Source of the DNA: Oerskovia flava
GTDB taxonomy: Bacteria > Actinomycetota > Actinomycetes > Actinomycetales > Cellulomonadaceae
NCBI RefSeq assembly: GCF_026163685.1
Contig: NZ_JAOXSR010000001.1
Location: forward strand, 744,001-808,000
Reading direction: 5' to 3'
DNA: 64,000 bases
The notes below the pieces were generated by a model. That model made no database searches. It was not told the DNA's origin and was given only the letters and a program-made list of their open reading frames with translations. Both the position numbers and the translations under genes were made by a program. Shown here piece after piece: positions 48,962-57,332 of this stretch (position 1 is its first letter; every line of letters starts with the position of its first letter).

Positions 48962-49803
48962 CGGGTGGTTCCTTCGGTCTGTGGTGTCGAGCCGGCGGGC
49001 GTACCCGCGGGTGAGGGAGCGGTGGGGGTCGGGGCGAGGACGAGGCGCTCGACGAGGGCGCGGACCTCCTCCTGGTCGGCGGGGGCGAGGCCGGTGTCGG
49101 TCACGAGCACGTCGACCTCGGCCAGCGTGGCGAACACTCGCAGCCCGGTCGTCTGCCACTTCGTGTGGTCCGCGAGCACGACGGTCTGCGCGCCGCTCGC
49201 GATCATCGCGCGGTTGGTGGCGGCCTCGTCGAGGTTCGGCGTCGTGAGGCCGGCCTCGACGCTCACCCCGTGGGTGCCGAGGAAGACGTGGTCGACGCGC
49301 AGCTCGGCGAGCGACGACTCGGCGATCGGTCCGACGAGCGCGTCGGAGGGCGTGCGCGCGCCGCCCGTGAGCAGGGTCTCGATCCGCGGGTCGCCCGCCC
49401 GGTGGAACGTCTCCGCCACGGGGACGGAGTTCGTCACGACCGTCAGGGGCCTCACGGCGGGGAGGGCGACGAGCGCCTGGGCGAGCAGGTGCGTCGTCGT
49501 GCCTGCACCGAGCGCGATGGACGACCCCGGGGCGACGAGCTGGGCCGCGGCCACGGCGATGGCCTGCTTCTCCGCGGTGGCGAGCGTGCTCTTCACCGCG
49601 AAGCCGGGCTCGTGCGAGGTGGTGTGGGGGGCGACGGCGCCGCCGTGGACCTTGCGGACGAGCCCGCGCTCGGCGAGCTCGACGAGGTCTCGTCGGACGG
49701 TCATGTCGGAGACGTCGAGCGCGACCGTGAGCTCGGAGATCCGCACGGCACCGTGCTCCCGGATCTGCGCGAGGATGTGTTCGTGACGCTGGGAGGCGAG
49801 CAT
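48958..49803 (-). CDS. DeoR family regulator of the gal operon
   Basis: 281 residues. HTH at about 5-55 (RHEHILAQIREHGAVRISELTVALDVSDMTVRRDL, read in parts) and a DeoR C-terminal sensor domain with the sugar-phosphate loop ALGAGTTTHLLAQAL and the strand THGVSVEAGLTTP. The C-terminal 25 residues are Pro/Thr-rich. It is translationally coupled to galTK and likely represses its own AT-rich promoter. Start MLASQRHEH is preferred over the upstream in-frame ATG at 49842, which falls in the promoter. Confidence 0.92.
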   Translation of the reverse strand: MLASQRHEHILAQIREHGAVRISELTVALDVSDMTVRRDLVELAERGLVRKVHGGAVAPHTTSHEPGFAVKSTLATAEKQAIAVAAAQLVAPGSSIALGAGTTTHLLAQALVALPAVRPLTVVTNSVPVAETFHRAGDPRIETLLTGGARTPSDALVGPIAESSLAELRVDHVFLGTHGVSVEAGLTTPNLDEAATNRAMIASGAQTVVLADHTKWQTTGLRVFATLAEVDVLVTDTGLAPADQEEVRALVERLVLAPTPTAPSPAGTPAGSTPQTEGTTR

Positions 49804-49820
49804 GCCCCCAGTGTCTCCCG

Positions 49821-49850
49821 ATTTATCAACAATTTCAAACAAGAACTAAC
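49821..49850 (-). promoter_or_regulatory. AT-rich promoter/operator of deoR-galTK
   Basis: On the minus strand, TTAGTT, TGTTTGA and TTGTTGATAAAT occur in 30 bases, a marked AT-rich island. The repeats TGTTTGA/TTGTTGA are the kind of tandem T-rich half-sites DeoR proteins bind, and GATAAA can serve as -10 about 20 bases before the ATG. Confidence 0.55.
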
Positions 49851-49875
49851 ATGCGCCGTTGGCGGTCGGGTGTGC

Positions 49876-51033
49876 TCAGACGGGGGAGAGCCCCAGCCGA
49901 CGACCCGCCAGGCCCCGGCCCCGGGTCGCCAGCCCCCGGGCGACCCCACGCAGGGCGAGCGCCGCGGGGGCGTCCGGGTGGGCGAGGACGACGGGCGTGC
50001 CGGCGTCCCCGGCCTCGCGCAGCGAGACGTCGAGCGGCACCTGGCCGAGCAGCGGCACGGGCCCGCCCGTGGCAGCGGCGAGGTTCTCGGCGACGGTCTG
50101 CCCGCCGCCGGCGCCGAAGAGCTCCAGGCGGGAGCCGTCCGGCTGCTCGAGCCAAGACATGTTCTCCACGACGCCGACGACGCCCTGCTGCGTCTGCAGC
50201 GCGACCGACCCCGCACGCTCCGCGACCTCCGCGGCCGCCACCTGCGGGGTCGTCACGACGAGGATCTCGCTGCCGGGCAGGAGCTGGGCGACGGAGATCG
50301 CGATGTCCCCCGTCCCGGGCGGCAGGTCGAGGAGCAGGACGTCGAGGTCGCCCCAGTAGACGTCGGCGAGGAACTGCTGCAGCGCGCGGTGCAGCATCGG
50401 TCCGCGCCACACCACCGGCTGGCCCGCGGGGACGAACATCCCGATCGAGACGACCTTGACCCCGTGCGCGACGGGCGGCAGCAGCATGTTGTCCACGCGC
50501 GTGGGCTGGCCCTCGACGCCCAGCATCCGGGGGATCGAGAACCCGTAGATGTCGGCGTCCACGACCCCCACGGCCAGGCCGTCGGCGGCGAGCGCGGCCG
50601 CGAGGTTCGCCGTCACCGAGGACTTGCCGACGCCGCCCTTGCCGGACGCGATCGCGTAGACCTTCGTCAGCGAGTCCGGCTTCGAGAACGGGATCTCCGG
50701 CTCACCGACGCCGCCGCGCAGCATCGTGCGCAGCTCTGCGCGCTGCTCGGCGGTCATGACCCCGAGCACGACCTCGACCCGCGCGACGCCCTCCACCGCG
50801 ACCGCCGCGGCGGTGACGTCGCGCACGAGGGTCTGCTTCATGGGGCACCCCGCGACGGTGAGGTCGATGCCCACCGTGACGTGCGCGCCGTCCGCCCCGA
50901 CGCCGGGGAGGACGTCGACCGACCTGACCATGCCGAGCTCGGTGATCGGTCGCCGGATCTCCGGGTCGAGCACCGCGTCCAGGGCGCGCCGGACGGACTG
51001 GTCGAGATCTGTCGAGGGGGAGGGGCCGGCCAT
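49876..51033 (-). CDS. mrp: Mrp/ApbC family Fe-S cluster carrier ATPase
   Basis: 385 residues. N-terminal MIP18/DUF59 domain (about 8-95: ALDAVLDPEIRRPITELGMV, AGCPMK) and P-loop ATPase with the deviant Walker A SGKGGVGKSS, DADIYGFSIPRMLG and LLLDLPPGTGD. The family loads [4Fe-4S] clusters onto apo-proteins; the usual C-terminal CXXC is not obvious here, as in several actinobacterial members. TACGAT six bases before ATG implies a leaderless mRNA. Confidence 0.92.
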   Translation of the reverse strand: MAGPSPSTDLDQSVRRALDAVLDPEIRRPITELGMVRSVDVLPGVGADGAHVTVGIDLTVAGCPMKQTLVRDVTAAAVAVEGVARVEVVLGVMTAEQRAELRTMLRGGVGEPEIPFSKPDSLTKVYAIASGKGGVGKSSVTANLAAALAADGLAVGVVDADIYGFSIPRMLGVEGQPTRVDNMLLPPVAHGVKVVSIGMFVPAGQPVVWRGPMLHRALQQFLADVYWGDLDVLLLDLPPGTGDIAISVAQLLPGSEILVVTTPQVAAAEVAERAGSVALQTQQGVVGVVENMSWLEQPDGSRLELFGAGGGQTVAENLAAATGGPVPLLGQVPLDVSLREAGDAGTPVVLAHPDAPAALALRGVARGLATRGRGLAGRRLGLSPV

Positions 51034-51039
51034 GCGTCC

Positions 51040-51088
51040 ATCGTAGGTGGCCGGCGACCGGGCGTGTGTCGGTCCCCCTGGCTACTGT
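51040..51088. promoter_or_regulatory. Divergent leaderless promoters of mrp and the mycothiol-dependent gene
   Basis: Minus: TACGAT (51045-51040), six bases, ATG 51033. Plus: TACTGT (51083-51088), six bases, ATG 51095. Both have exactly the same -10-to-start distance. Confidence 0.6.
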
Positions 51089-51094
51089 CGGAGC

Positions 51095-51892
51095 ATGGAC
51101 CTGCTCACCTCGCTCGCGCGCGACTCCGCGCTCTTCGTCGACGCGCTCCACGTGGCGCCGAGCGCCGCACGCGTCCCGGCCTGTCCGGAGTGGGGCGCGG
51201 CGGACCTCGCGTTCCACCTCGCGGAGGTGCAGAGCTTCTGGGCCGACGTCGTCGGCCCCGCCCCGGGCGAGGGCCAGGCGGGAGACGACGTGCAGCCGCT
51301 CGTGCGTCCGGCGTCCGACGAGGACCTCCCCGCGCTCGTCGAGGAGGCCACCGCCCGGCTACTGGCCGCCCTGGACGGGCGCGACCCGGACGAGCCCTGC
51401 TGGTCGTGGCACGACGGCGGTCACCGGGTCGGGTGGGTCGTACGGCGGCAGGCTCACGAGGCCCTGATCCACCGGGTAGACGCCCAGCAGACGGCCGGGG
51501 TCCCGGTGGTGGTCTCGCACGGCGACGTCGCGGCGGACGGCATCGACGAGATCCTCGGCGTCATGCTCGACGGCGTGCCCTCCTGGGGCACGTTCACGCC
51601 AGACGGCGGGTCCCTCGCCGTCGTGGTCGACGGCCCGGGGGAGGCGCACCGCAGCTGGGACCTGGCGTTCGGCCGCGTGACGGGGACGGGCCCCGAGTCC
51701 GGGAAGTACTACGACCTCGACGCGGCCCAGCTCGTGGACCTGCCCGGCTCCACGACCGCCCAGGTGGTGGGGCCGGCCTGGGACGTCGACCTGTGGTTGT
51801 GGGGCCGCGGGCCGCGCGAGCCGCTGACAGTGCACGGCGACGCCACGCTCGTCGACCGCTTGCGCTCGGTGGCGTGGGAGGTCACGCAGTAG
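51095..51892 (+). CDS. Maleylpyruvate isomerase/DinB-like mycothiol-dependent family protein
   Basis: 265 residues. N-terminal DinB-like four-helix metal-binding domain (about 5-150) with VPACPEWGAADLAFHLAEVQSFWA near residue 30 and VRRQAHEALIHRVDAQ near 125-140, whose His residues match the family's metal set. The C-terminal MDMPI_C-type domain (about 180-265) ends WDVDLWLWGRGP...VHGDATLVDRL. The family uses mycothiol, fitting an actinobacterium. Reaction unknown. Confidence 0.86.
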   Translation: MDLLTSLARDSALFVDALHVAPSAARVPACPEWGAADLAFHLAEVQSFWADVVGPAPGEGQAGDDVQPLVRPASDEDLPALVEEATARLLAALDGRDPDEPCWSWHDGGHRVGWVVRRQAHEALIHRVDAQQTAGVPVVVSHGDVAADGIDEILGVMLDGVPSWGTFTPDGGSLAVVVDGPGEAHRSWDLAFGRVTGTGPESGKYYDLDAAQLVDLPGSTTAQVVGPAWDVDLWLWGRGPREPLTVHGDATLVDRLRSVAWEVTQ

Positions 51893-51897
51893 CAGCT

Positions 51898-52419
51898 CTA
51901 GCGGCGGTGCTCCTCGGCGGTCGGGTCGCGCTCCGCGTCCCGGTCGGCCTTGGCGTCGAGCTCCTCGAGCAGGTTGCGCATCTCGGAACGGACGAAGTCA
52001 CGGGTTGCGACCTCGCCGAGCGCGATCCGCAGCGCCGCCATCTCGCGGGCGAGGTACTCGGTGTCGGCGAGGTTGCGCTCGGCGCGCTGGCGGTCCTGCT
52101 CGGCGCTGACCCGGTCCCGGTCGGTCTGCCGGTTCTGCGCGAGCAGGATCAGCGGTGCGGCGTACGACGCCTGCAGGGAGAGCATGAGGGTGAGCGCGGT
52201 GAAGCCGAACGCGGCCGAGTCGAAGCGCAGCCCGTCGGGGCCCCAGGAGTTCCACGCGAGCCACAGCACGCAGAACAGCGTGAGGTAGAGGATGAACCGG
52301 GGTGTGCCCATGAACCGGGCGATCGACTCGGAGATCTTGCCGAACGCGTCCTGCTTGACGCGCACGCGGGGCAGGATCTGACGTCGGGCGACCTTGGGGG
52401 TGTCCAGGCGGTCAGCCAC
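51898..52419 (-). CDS. DUF1003 family membrane protein
   Basis: 173 residues from GTG 52419. Two membrane helices (about 40-62 and 72-95, FILYLTLFCVLWLAWNSWG and FGFTALTLMLSLQASYAAPLILLAQNRQ in parts) are followed by a charged coiled-coil C-terminus (DRDRVSAEQDRQRAERN). DUF1003 function is unknown. The start overlaps the end of the MgtE-like gene by eight bases, so they are cotranslated; pairing of DUF1003 with MgtE-like proteins is common in actinobacteria. Confidence 0.88.
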   Translation of the reverse strand: MADRLDTPKVARRQILPRVRVKQDAFGKISESIARFMGTPRFILYLTLFCVLWLAWNSWGPDGLRFDSAAFGFTALTLMLSLQASYAAPLILLAQNRQTDRDRVSAEQDRQRAERNLADTEYLAREMAALRIALGEVATRDFVRSEMRNLLEELDAKADRDAERDPTAEEHRR

Positions 52420-53728
52420 GGGGTGCCTCCGGGGTCGGGCGGGCGACGCGGGCGCGGGCGCGGGTCGTCGGGGTGGGCTCGGTGTCGTCGTCGGTCTCGC
52501 GCCAGTCGTCGGGGAGCAGGTGGTCCAGCACGTCGTCGACGCTGATGGCGCCGAGGAGCCGCTTCTCGGCGTCGAGGACGGGGAGCGCGAGCAGGTCGTA
52601 CGTCGCGAGCATCCGGGTCACGCGCCCGAGCGGCGCGTCGGTGCCGACCCACTCGATGTCCGGGTCGAGCACCGAGCCGACGGACGCGTGCGGCGGCTCG
52701 CGCAGGAGCTTCTGGAAGTGGGCGACGCCGAGGAACCGCCCCGTCGGCGTCTCGAGCGGCGGGCGGACCACGAAGACGACGGCAGCGAGAGCCGGCGGCA
52801 GGTCCTGGCGCCGGATCTGGGCGAGCGCGGTCGCGATCGTCGTCTCGGGGCCGAGGATCACGGGCTCGGTCGTCATCAGACCGCCTGCGGTGTCCTCGTC
52901 GTAGGCGAGCAGGCGGCGCACGTCCTTGGCCTCGCTCGGCTCCATGAGCTCGAGCAGCCGGCTGGCCTGCTCGTCGGTGAGCTCGTGCAGGAGGTCCGCG
53001 GCGTCGTCGGGCTGCATGGCCTCCAGGACGTCGGCGGCGCGCTCGGTGTCCAGCCCCGAGAGAATCGCGACCTGGTCGTCGCCGGGCAGCTCCTCCAGGA
53101 CGTCGGCGAGCCGCTCGTTGTCGAGCGCGGTGGCGACCTCGAGCCGCCGCGTGTCGCCGAGGTCGTGGATGACGTCGGCGAGGTCGGCGGGCTTGAGGTC
53201 GTCGTACGCGGCGAGGAGCAGCGCGGCGCCCTGGGTGTCGGGGGTGCCGGCGAGCCCGGTGACGGCGTCGACGTCGACCACGAACGCGTCGCCGCGGCGG
53301 CGCAGTGCGAGTCCCTTGTGCGGGACCTGGCGGCGGACGAACAGCTGCGTGACGAGCCAGTCGCCGCTGCGCTGCTTGGTGATGGCGAGGTCCTCGACGG
53401 TCCCGGACCCGGAGCCGTCGACGAGCTGGACGGTGCGGTCGAGGAGCTCGCTCACCGCGAGGGTCTCCATCGCGCGCTGCTCGAAGCGGCGCATGTTGAC
53501 CAGGCCGGTGCTGATCACCTGCCCGGAGTCGATGCTGGTGACACGGGTGAGGGGGAGGAAGACGCGGCGCCGGCCCGGGACCTCGACGACGAGTCCCACC
53601 GCGCGGGGGCCGCCCTTGGGCCGGAGCAGCACGACGACGTCCCGCACGCGGCCCACCTGGTCACCGAGGGGGTCGAAGACCGCGGTGCCGGCGAGGCGTG
53701 CGACGAAGACGGAGGGTGCGGCGCTCAC
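52412..53728 (-). CDS. Cytoplasmic MgtE-N/CBS domain protein with PRC-barrel
   Basis: 438 residues from GTG 53728. Order: PRC-barrel-like domains (about 5-85 and 90-150, AVFDPLGDQVGRVRDVVVLL), MgtE N-terminal superhelix (about 195-300, DDLKPADLADVIHDLGDTRRLEVATALDNERLADVLEELP in parts), then two CBS domains (about 300-415). The transmembrane Mg2+ channel of true MgtE is missing, so this is a soluble sensor, perhaps Mg2+/nucleotide-responsive, acting on the DUF1003 partner. TAGGCT seven bases before the GTG suggests a leaderless start. Confidence 0.88.
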   Translation of the reverse strand: MSAAPSVFVARLAGTAVFDPLGDQVGRVRDVVVLLRPKGGPRAVGLVVEVPGRRRVFLPLTRVTSIDSGQVISTGLVNMRRFEQRAMETLAVSELLDRTVQLVDGSGSGTVEDLAITKQRSGDWLVTQLFVRRQVPHKGLALRRRGDAFVVDVDAVTGLAGTPDTQGAALLLAAYDDLKPADLADVIHDLGDTRRLEVATALDNERLADVLEELPGDDQVAILSGLDTERAADVLEAMQPDDAADLLHELTDEQASRLLELMEPSEAKDVRRLLAYDEDTAGGLMTTEPVILGPETTIATALAQIRRQDLPPALAAVVFVVRPPLETPTGRFLGVAHFQKLLREPPHASVGSVLDPDIEWVGTDAPLGRVTRMLATYDLLALPVLDAEKRLLGAISVDDVLDHLLPDDWRETDDDTEPTPTTRARARVARPTPEAPRG

Positions 53729-53894
53729 GTCGGTCAGCCTAGACCGGACGGGGTCCGCTCGTCCGGACGCCCACGGCGGGCCGGGTCTTGTGGTCCGGGT
53801 CACACGGGCGTAGCGTCGCCTCACTGTTTGTTCGGAGACCTGCGCAACGCGCGGGCGTGCGGGCCGAAGGCTGGACTCGCGGGACGAAACCTGA

Positions 53895-53938
53895 TTGACT
53901 CTGACTGTAACGAGCGCGAAACGATCGTGATCTATCAC
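53895..53938 (+). promoter_or_regulatory. Promoter/operator region of the amino-sugar operon
   Basis: TTGACT (53895-53900) is a good -35 with GAAACGAT downstream as a weak -10. GTGAT-CT-ATCAC (53927-53938) is a small palindrome that could be a DeoR-type half-site pair. The 285-base gap 53729-54012 holds no gene I can see. A GGAGGAAG ribosome site precedes the binding-protein ATG. Confidence 0.4.
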
Positions 53939-54012
53939 TAGGTCTATGGCAGATCTGGTTCTCGCGCTCACAGCACGAGCAACCTCATAGCAATGAAGCG
54001 GAGGAAGTACTC

Positions 54013-55290
54013 ATGAAGCACCCCCAGCTCGTGGAGCACCCCGACACCACGAAGCGCCCCCTGCGGCTCGTCTCCCTGACGCTCGTCGCCGGCCTCACCC
54101 TCTCGGCGTGCGGGTTCGGCGGTTCCGGCTCGGACGAGACGGGTGAGGGCGGAACCGTCACCCTCGACCTGCTCGTCCCGACCTACTCCGACGGCACGAA
54201 GGGCCTGTGGGACGACGTCATCGCGGGCTTCGAGGCCGAGAACGAGGGGATCACGGTCAACCTCGAGGTGCAGTCCTGGGACAACATCAACGACGTCGTC
54301 CGTACCAAGGTCCAGTCCGGCCAGGCGCCCGACATCCTCAACATCGACGCGTTCGCCGGCTTCGTCGAGGACGACCTGCTCTACTCCGCGGACGAGGTGC
54401 TCTCGGAGGAGACCGTCGCCGACTTCCAGGAGTCGTTCGTCGAGAACGCGTCCATGGACGGCAAGCAGTACGGGCTCCCGCTCATCGCCTCGGCGCGCAC
54501 CATGTTCTACAACCAGGACCTCTTCGACGAGGCCGGTATCGACGCGCCGCCCACCACGTGGGACGAGCTCGCCGAGGCGGCCACCCAGATCTCCGAGCTC
54601 GGCGGCGGGACCTACGGGTACGGTCTGCCGCTCGGCGCCGAGGAGACGCAGGCCGAGGCCGGCATCTGGTTCTTCGGCGGTGGCGGCGGGTACGGCGACG
54701 CCGAGACCCTCACCCTCGACTCTCCGGAGAACATCGAGGCCTCGCAGTTCGTCCAGGAGCTCGCCACGAGCGGTGCCACCCAGCCCGACGCCGGCGCGAC
54801 GGACCGCACCCCCCTCATCGACGTGTTCATCCAGGGCAACATCGGGATGATCGTGGGTCTGCCCCCGACGATCGGGCAGATCGCCGAGAAGAACCCCGAC
54901 CTCAACTACGGCACCGCGCCCATCGCCACGAAGGACGGCTCCCCGGTCACGCTCGGCGTCGCCGACCACCTCATGGCGTTCGAGAACGACGGGGACAAGC
55001 AGGAAGCCATCGGGGCATTCCTCGACTACTTCTACTCCGCCGACGTCTACGTCCCCTGGGTCGACGCCGAGGGGTTCCTCCCCGTCACGCAGTCGGGCTC
55101 CGAGGCGCTCGCGGACAAGGAGACGATCGCTCCGTTCCTCGACCTGCTCCCCGCCGCGCAGTTCTACCCGTCGACCAACCCCCAGTGGTCCACGGCGCAG
55201 GGTGCCATGCAGCAGCTCTACGGACAGGTCGCGCAAGGCTCCGACCCGGCCGAGGTCCTCGGCGAGATCCAGGCACGCGTCGACTCCTGA
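54013..55290 (+). CDS. CUT1 sugar ABC transporter substrate-binding lipoprotein
   Basis: 425 residues. Lipobox LTLSAC with lipidated C33, then TVTLDLLVPTYSDGTKGLWDDVIAGFEAENEGITVNLEVQSWD (read in parts), the family 1 solute-binding opening. Mid-protein LIASARTMFYNQDLFDEAGIDAPPTTWDEL is the typical hinge region. It binds an unidentified oligosaccharide or amino sugar. First gene of an eight-gene operon; a strong hairpin follows. Confidence 0.92.
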   Translation: MKHPQLVEHPDTTKRPLRLVSLTLVAGLTLSACGFGGSGSDETGEGGTVTLDLLVPTYSDGTKGLWDDVIAGFEAENEGITVNLEVQSWDNINDVVRTKVQSGQAPDILNIDAFAGFVEDDLLYSADEVLSEETVADFQESFVENASMDGKQYGLPLIASARTMFYNQDLFDEAGIDAPPTTWDELAEAATQISELGGGTYGYGLPLGAEETQAEAGIWFFGGGGGYGDAETLTLDSPENIEASQFVQELATSGATQPDAGATDRTPLIDVFIQGNIGMIVGLPPTIGQIAEKNPDLNYGTAPIATKDGSPVTLGVADHLMAFENDGDKQEAIGAFLDYFYSADVYVPWVDAEGFLPVTQSGSEALADKETIAPFLDLLPAAQFYPSTNPQWSTAQGAMQQLYGQVAQGSDPAEVLGEIQARVDS

Positions 55291-55329
55291 GTCCTGGAGA
55301 GATCCAGCGTCTCTCAGCGTCCCTCCGTG

Positions 55330-55357
55330 CGCAGGGGGCGGACACCCGCCCCCTGCG
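55330..55357 (+). promoter_or_regulatory. Intra-operon hairpin after the CUT1 binding protein gene
   Basis: Perfect 12-base stem CGCAGGGGGCGG / CCGCCCCCTGCG with a four-base ACAC loop, in the 108-base gap before the first permease. It parallels the hairpin after the ChvE-type gene and probably sets a higher level for the binding protein. Confidence 0.7.
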
Positions 55358-55398
55358 TGCCTCGCCGGCCAGCTCGCTCTCGTCACCCGAGGACCACG

Positions 55399-56373
55399 AT
55401 GACCACCACTCCCACCGACGCCGCAGCGCGGCCGTCACCGTCTCCCGACAGCAGGCCGGGCCGTCAGCGACCCGGCGACCGTCCCCGCCGACCAGCCCGC
55501 GAGGTCCTCGCGGCCCTCCCCTGGATCGGTCCGAGCCTCGCGCTCATCATCGCGATCGTGCTCTTCCCCGCGGGCTACATGGCCTACAACTCGACCCGCG
55601 AGATCTCCTCCTCCGGGATCGACCGCGGCAGCGTCGGCCTCGCGAACTACGCCACGATCTTCGACATCCCCGCGCTGCCCCGCGTCCTGGCGAACACCGT
55701 CGTGTGGGTCGTGGTCGTCGTGGTGCTGACCGTCGTCATCTCGCTCGCGCTCGCCAACCTCCTCGACAAGCAGTTCCCCGGCCGCCAGCTCGTGCGCCTC
55801 GCGGTGATCGTCCCGTGGGCCGCGAGCGTCGTGATGACCACCACCGTCGTCTACTACGGGCTGCAGCCGAACTACGGGATCATCAACCAGCTGCTCGCCG
55901 ACGTCGGCATCCTCGAGGTCGCCGACTACGGGTTCACGCGCAACGCGGTCCCGGCGTTCGTCGTCTCCATCCTCGTGGCGGTGTTCGTCTCGCTGCCGTT
56001 CACCACCTACACGCTCCTCGCCGGGATGCAGTCCATCCCCGGCGACGTCGTCGAGGCGGCCCGCATGGACGGTGCGACGAAGGCCCGGACGTACTTCGCG
56101 GTGATCCTGCCGCAGCTCAAGCCTGCGCTCGCCGTCGCGGCGATCATCAACATCATCAACGTCTTCAACTCGTTGCCGATCCTACGGATCATGACCGGCT
56201 CCATCCCCGGGTACGACGCAGACACGACGACGACGCTCATCTTCAAGCTCATCCAGTCCGACCGCCGGGTGGATCTCGCCAGCGCCCTGTCGGTGGTCAA
56301 CTTCGTCATCGTCATCGCGGTGATCGCCCTGTACATGCGCATCGTCAAGCCGATGAAGGGAGTCGACGAGTGA
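55399..56373 (+). CDS. CUT1 sugar ABC transporter permease (MalF-like)
   Basis: 324 residues. Basic Pro/Arg-rich N-terminus (about 35 residues), then six membrane segments. The EAA loop EAARMDGATKARTYFAVILPQLKP is canonical. It forms the channel with the next gene product. No ABC ATPase is encoded in this operon, so a shared MsmK/UgpC-type ATPase is expected elsewhere. Confidence 0.93.
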   Translation: MTTTPTDAAARPSPSPDSRPGRQRPGDRPRRPAREVLAALPWIGPSLALIIAIVLFPAGYMAYNSTREISSSGIDRGSVGLANYATIFDIPALPRVLANTVVWVVVVVVLTVVISLALANLLDKQFPGRQLVRLAVIVPWAASVVMTTTVVYYGLQPNYGIINQLLADVGILEVADYGFTRNAVPAFVVSILVAVFVSLPFTTYTLLAGMQSIPGDVVEAARMDGATKARTYFAVILPQLKPALAVAAIINIINVFNSLPILRIMTGSIPGYDADTTTTLIFKLIQSDRRVDLASALSVVNFVIVIAVIALYMRIVKPMKGVDE

Positions 56374-57332
56374 GCACCGAACCGCCCGCAGCGCTCGGAC
56401 CCGCCGCCACCCGCGAGGCCCGGCGCGAGGTCGCCGCCGCCGTCGCACCGTCCGCCCGCCCGGTCGTGCGGCGCAAGCCCTCGCGGTACCGCACGGGCGG
56501 CCCCGGGTCGGGTGGCTCGGTCCCCGGCCGGATGGTCGCCGGCTTCCTCGTCGCTGCGATCTTCCTCGTGCCCTACGTGATCATGCTCGTCGGGTCGCTC
56601 AAGACCCGGCCGGAGATCCTGCGGATCCCGCCGACGTACGTGCCGACCGAGTGGCGCTTCGACAACTACCTCACGATGTGGTCGACGCCGGAGACGCCCC
56701 TCCCGCAGAACCTCGTCTCGACGATCGTCATCTCGGTCTCGGCGACGCTGCTCGTCCTCGTCGTGGCGCTCCCGGCGGCGTACTTCACCGCGCGGTTCCG
56801 CTTCCCGGGGCGGCTCGCGTTCCTGTTCCTCGTGCTCGTCACGCAGATGCTCCAGCCCGCGGTGCTCGTGGCCGGTCTGTTCCGCCAGTTCCTGGCCTTC
56901 GGGATCGTCGACACGTGGCTCGCGATGATCCTCGTGAACTCGGCGTTCAACCTCGCCTTCGCCGTGTGGATCATGCACAGCTTCTTCGCGAGCGTCCCGA
57001 AGGAGATCGACGAGGCGGCCCAGATCGACGGCGCCGGGCGGTGGGCTGTGCTCTTCCGCATCAACCTGCCGCTCGTGTGGCCGGGCATCGTCACGGCCAT
57101 CATCTTCACCTTCGTCGCCGCGTGGAACGAGTTCGCCGCCTCGCTCGTCATCCTGTCGACAGCCGGCAACCAGCCCCTGTCGGTCGCACTGACGAAGTTC
57201 GTCGGGCAGTACGACTCCGCGTGGCAGTACGTCTTCGGAGTGTCGATCGTCGCGATCGTGCCCGTCATCATCCTCTTTGCGATCATCGAGAAGCGCCTCG
57301 TCGGAGGCCTGACCGCAGGGAGCATCAAATGA
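56370..57332 (+). CDS. CUT1 sugar ABC transporter permease (MalG-like)
   Basis: 320 residues from GTG 56370, which overlaps the upstream stop (GTGA). A soluble 50-residue N-terminus precedes six membrane segments; the EAA loop is EAAQIDGAGRWAVLFRINLPLVWPG. The C-terminus EKRLVGGLTAGSIK is the family ending. Its stop overlaps the DeoR ATG by four bases. Confidence 0.93.
   Translation: MSTEPPAALGPAATREARREVAAAVAPSARPVVRRKPSRYRTGGPGSGGSVPGRMVAGFLVAAIFLVPYVIMLVGSLKTRPEILRIPPTYVPTEWRFDNYLTMWSTPETPLPQNLVSTIVISVSATLLVLVVALPAAYFTARFRFPGRLAFLFLVLVTQMLQPAVLVAGLFRQFLAFGIVDTWLAMILVNSAFNLAFAVWIMHSFFASVPKEIDEAAQIDGAGRWAVLFRINLPLVWPGIVTAIIFTFVAAWNEFAASLVILSTAGNQPLSVALTKFVGQYDSAWQYVFGVSIVAIVPVIILFAIIEKRLVGGLTAGSIK

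Noticed and set aside
53729-54012. A DasR-type site (ACTGGTCTAGACCAGT-like) before the amino-sugar operon
   Set aside because: Only a loose GGTCTTGTGGTCC stretch near the MgtE-like gene start was found; arms do not pair and the distance is wrong.
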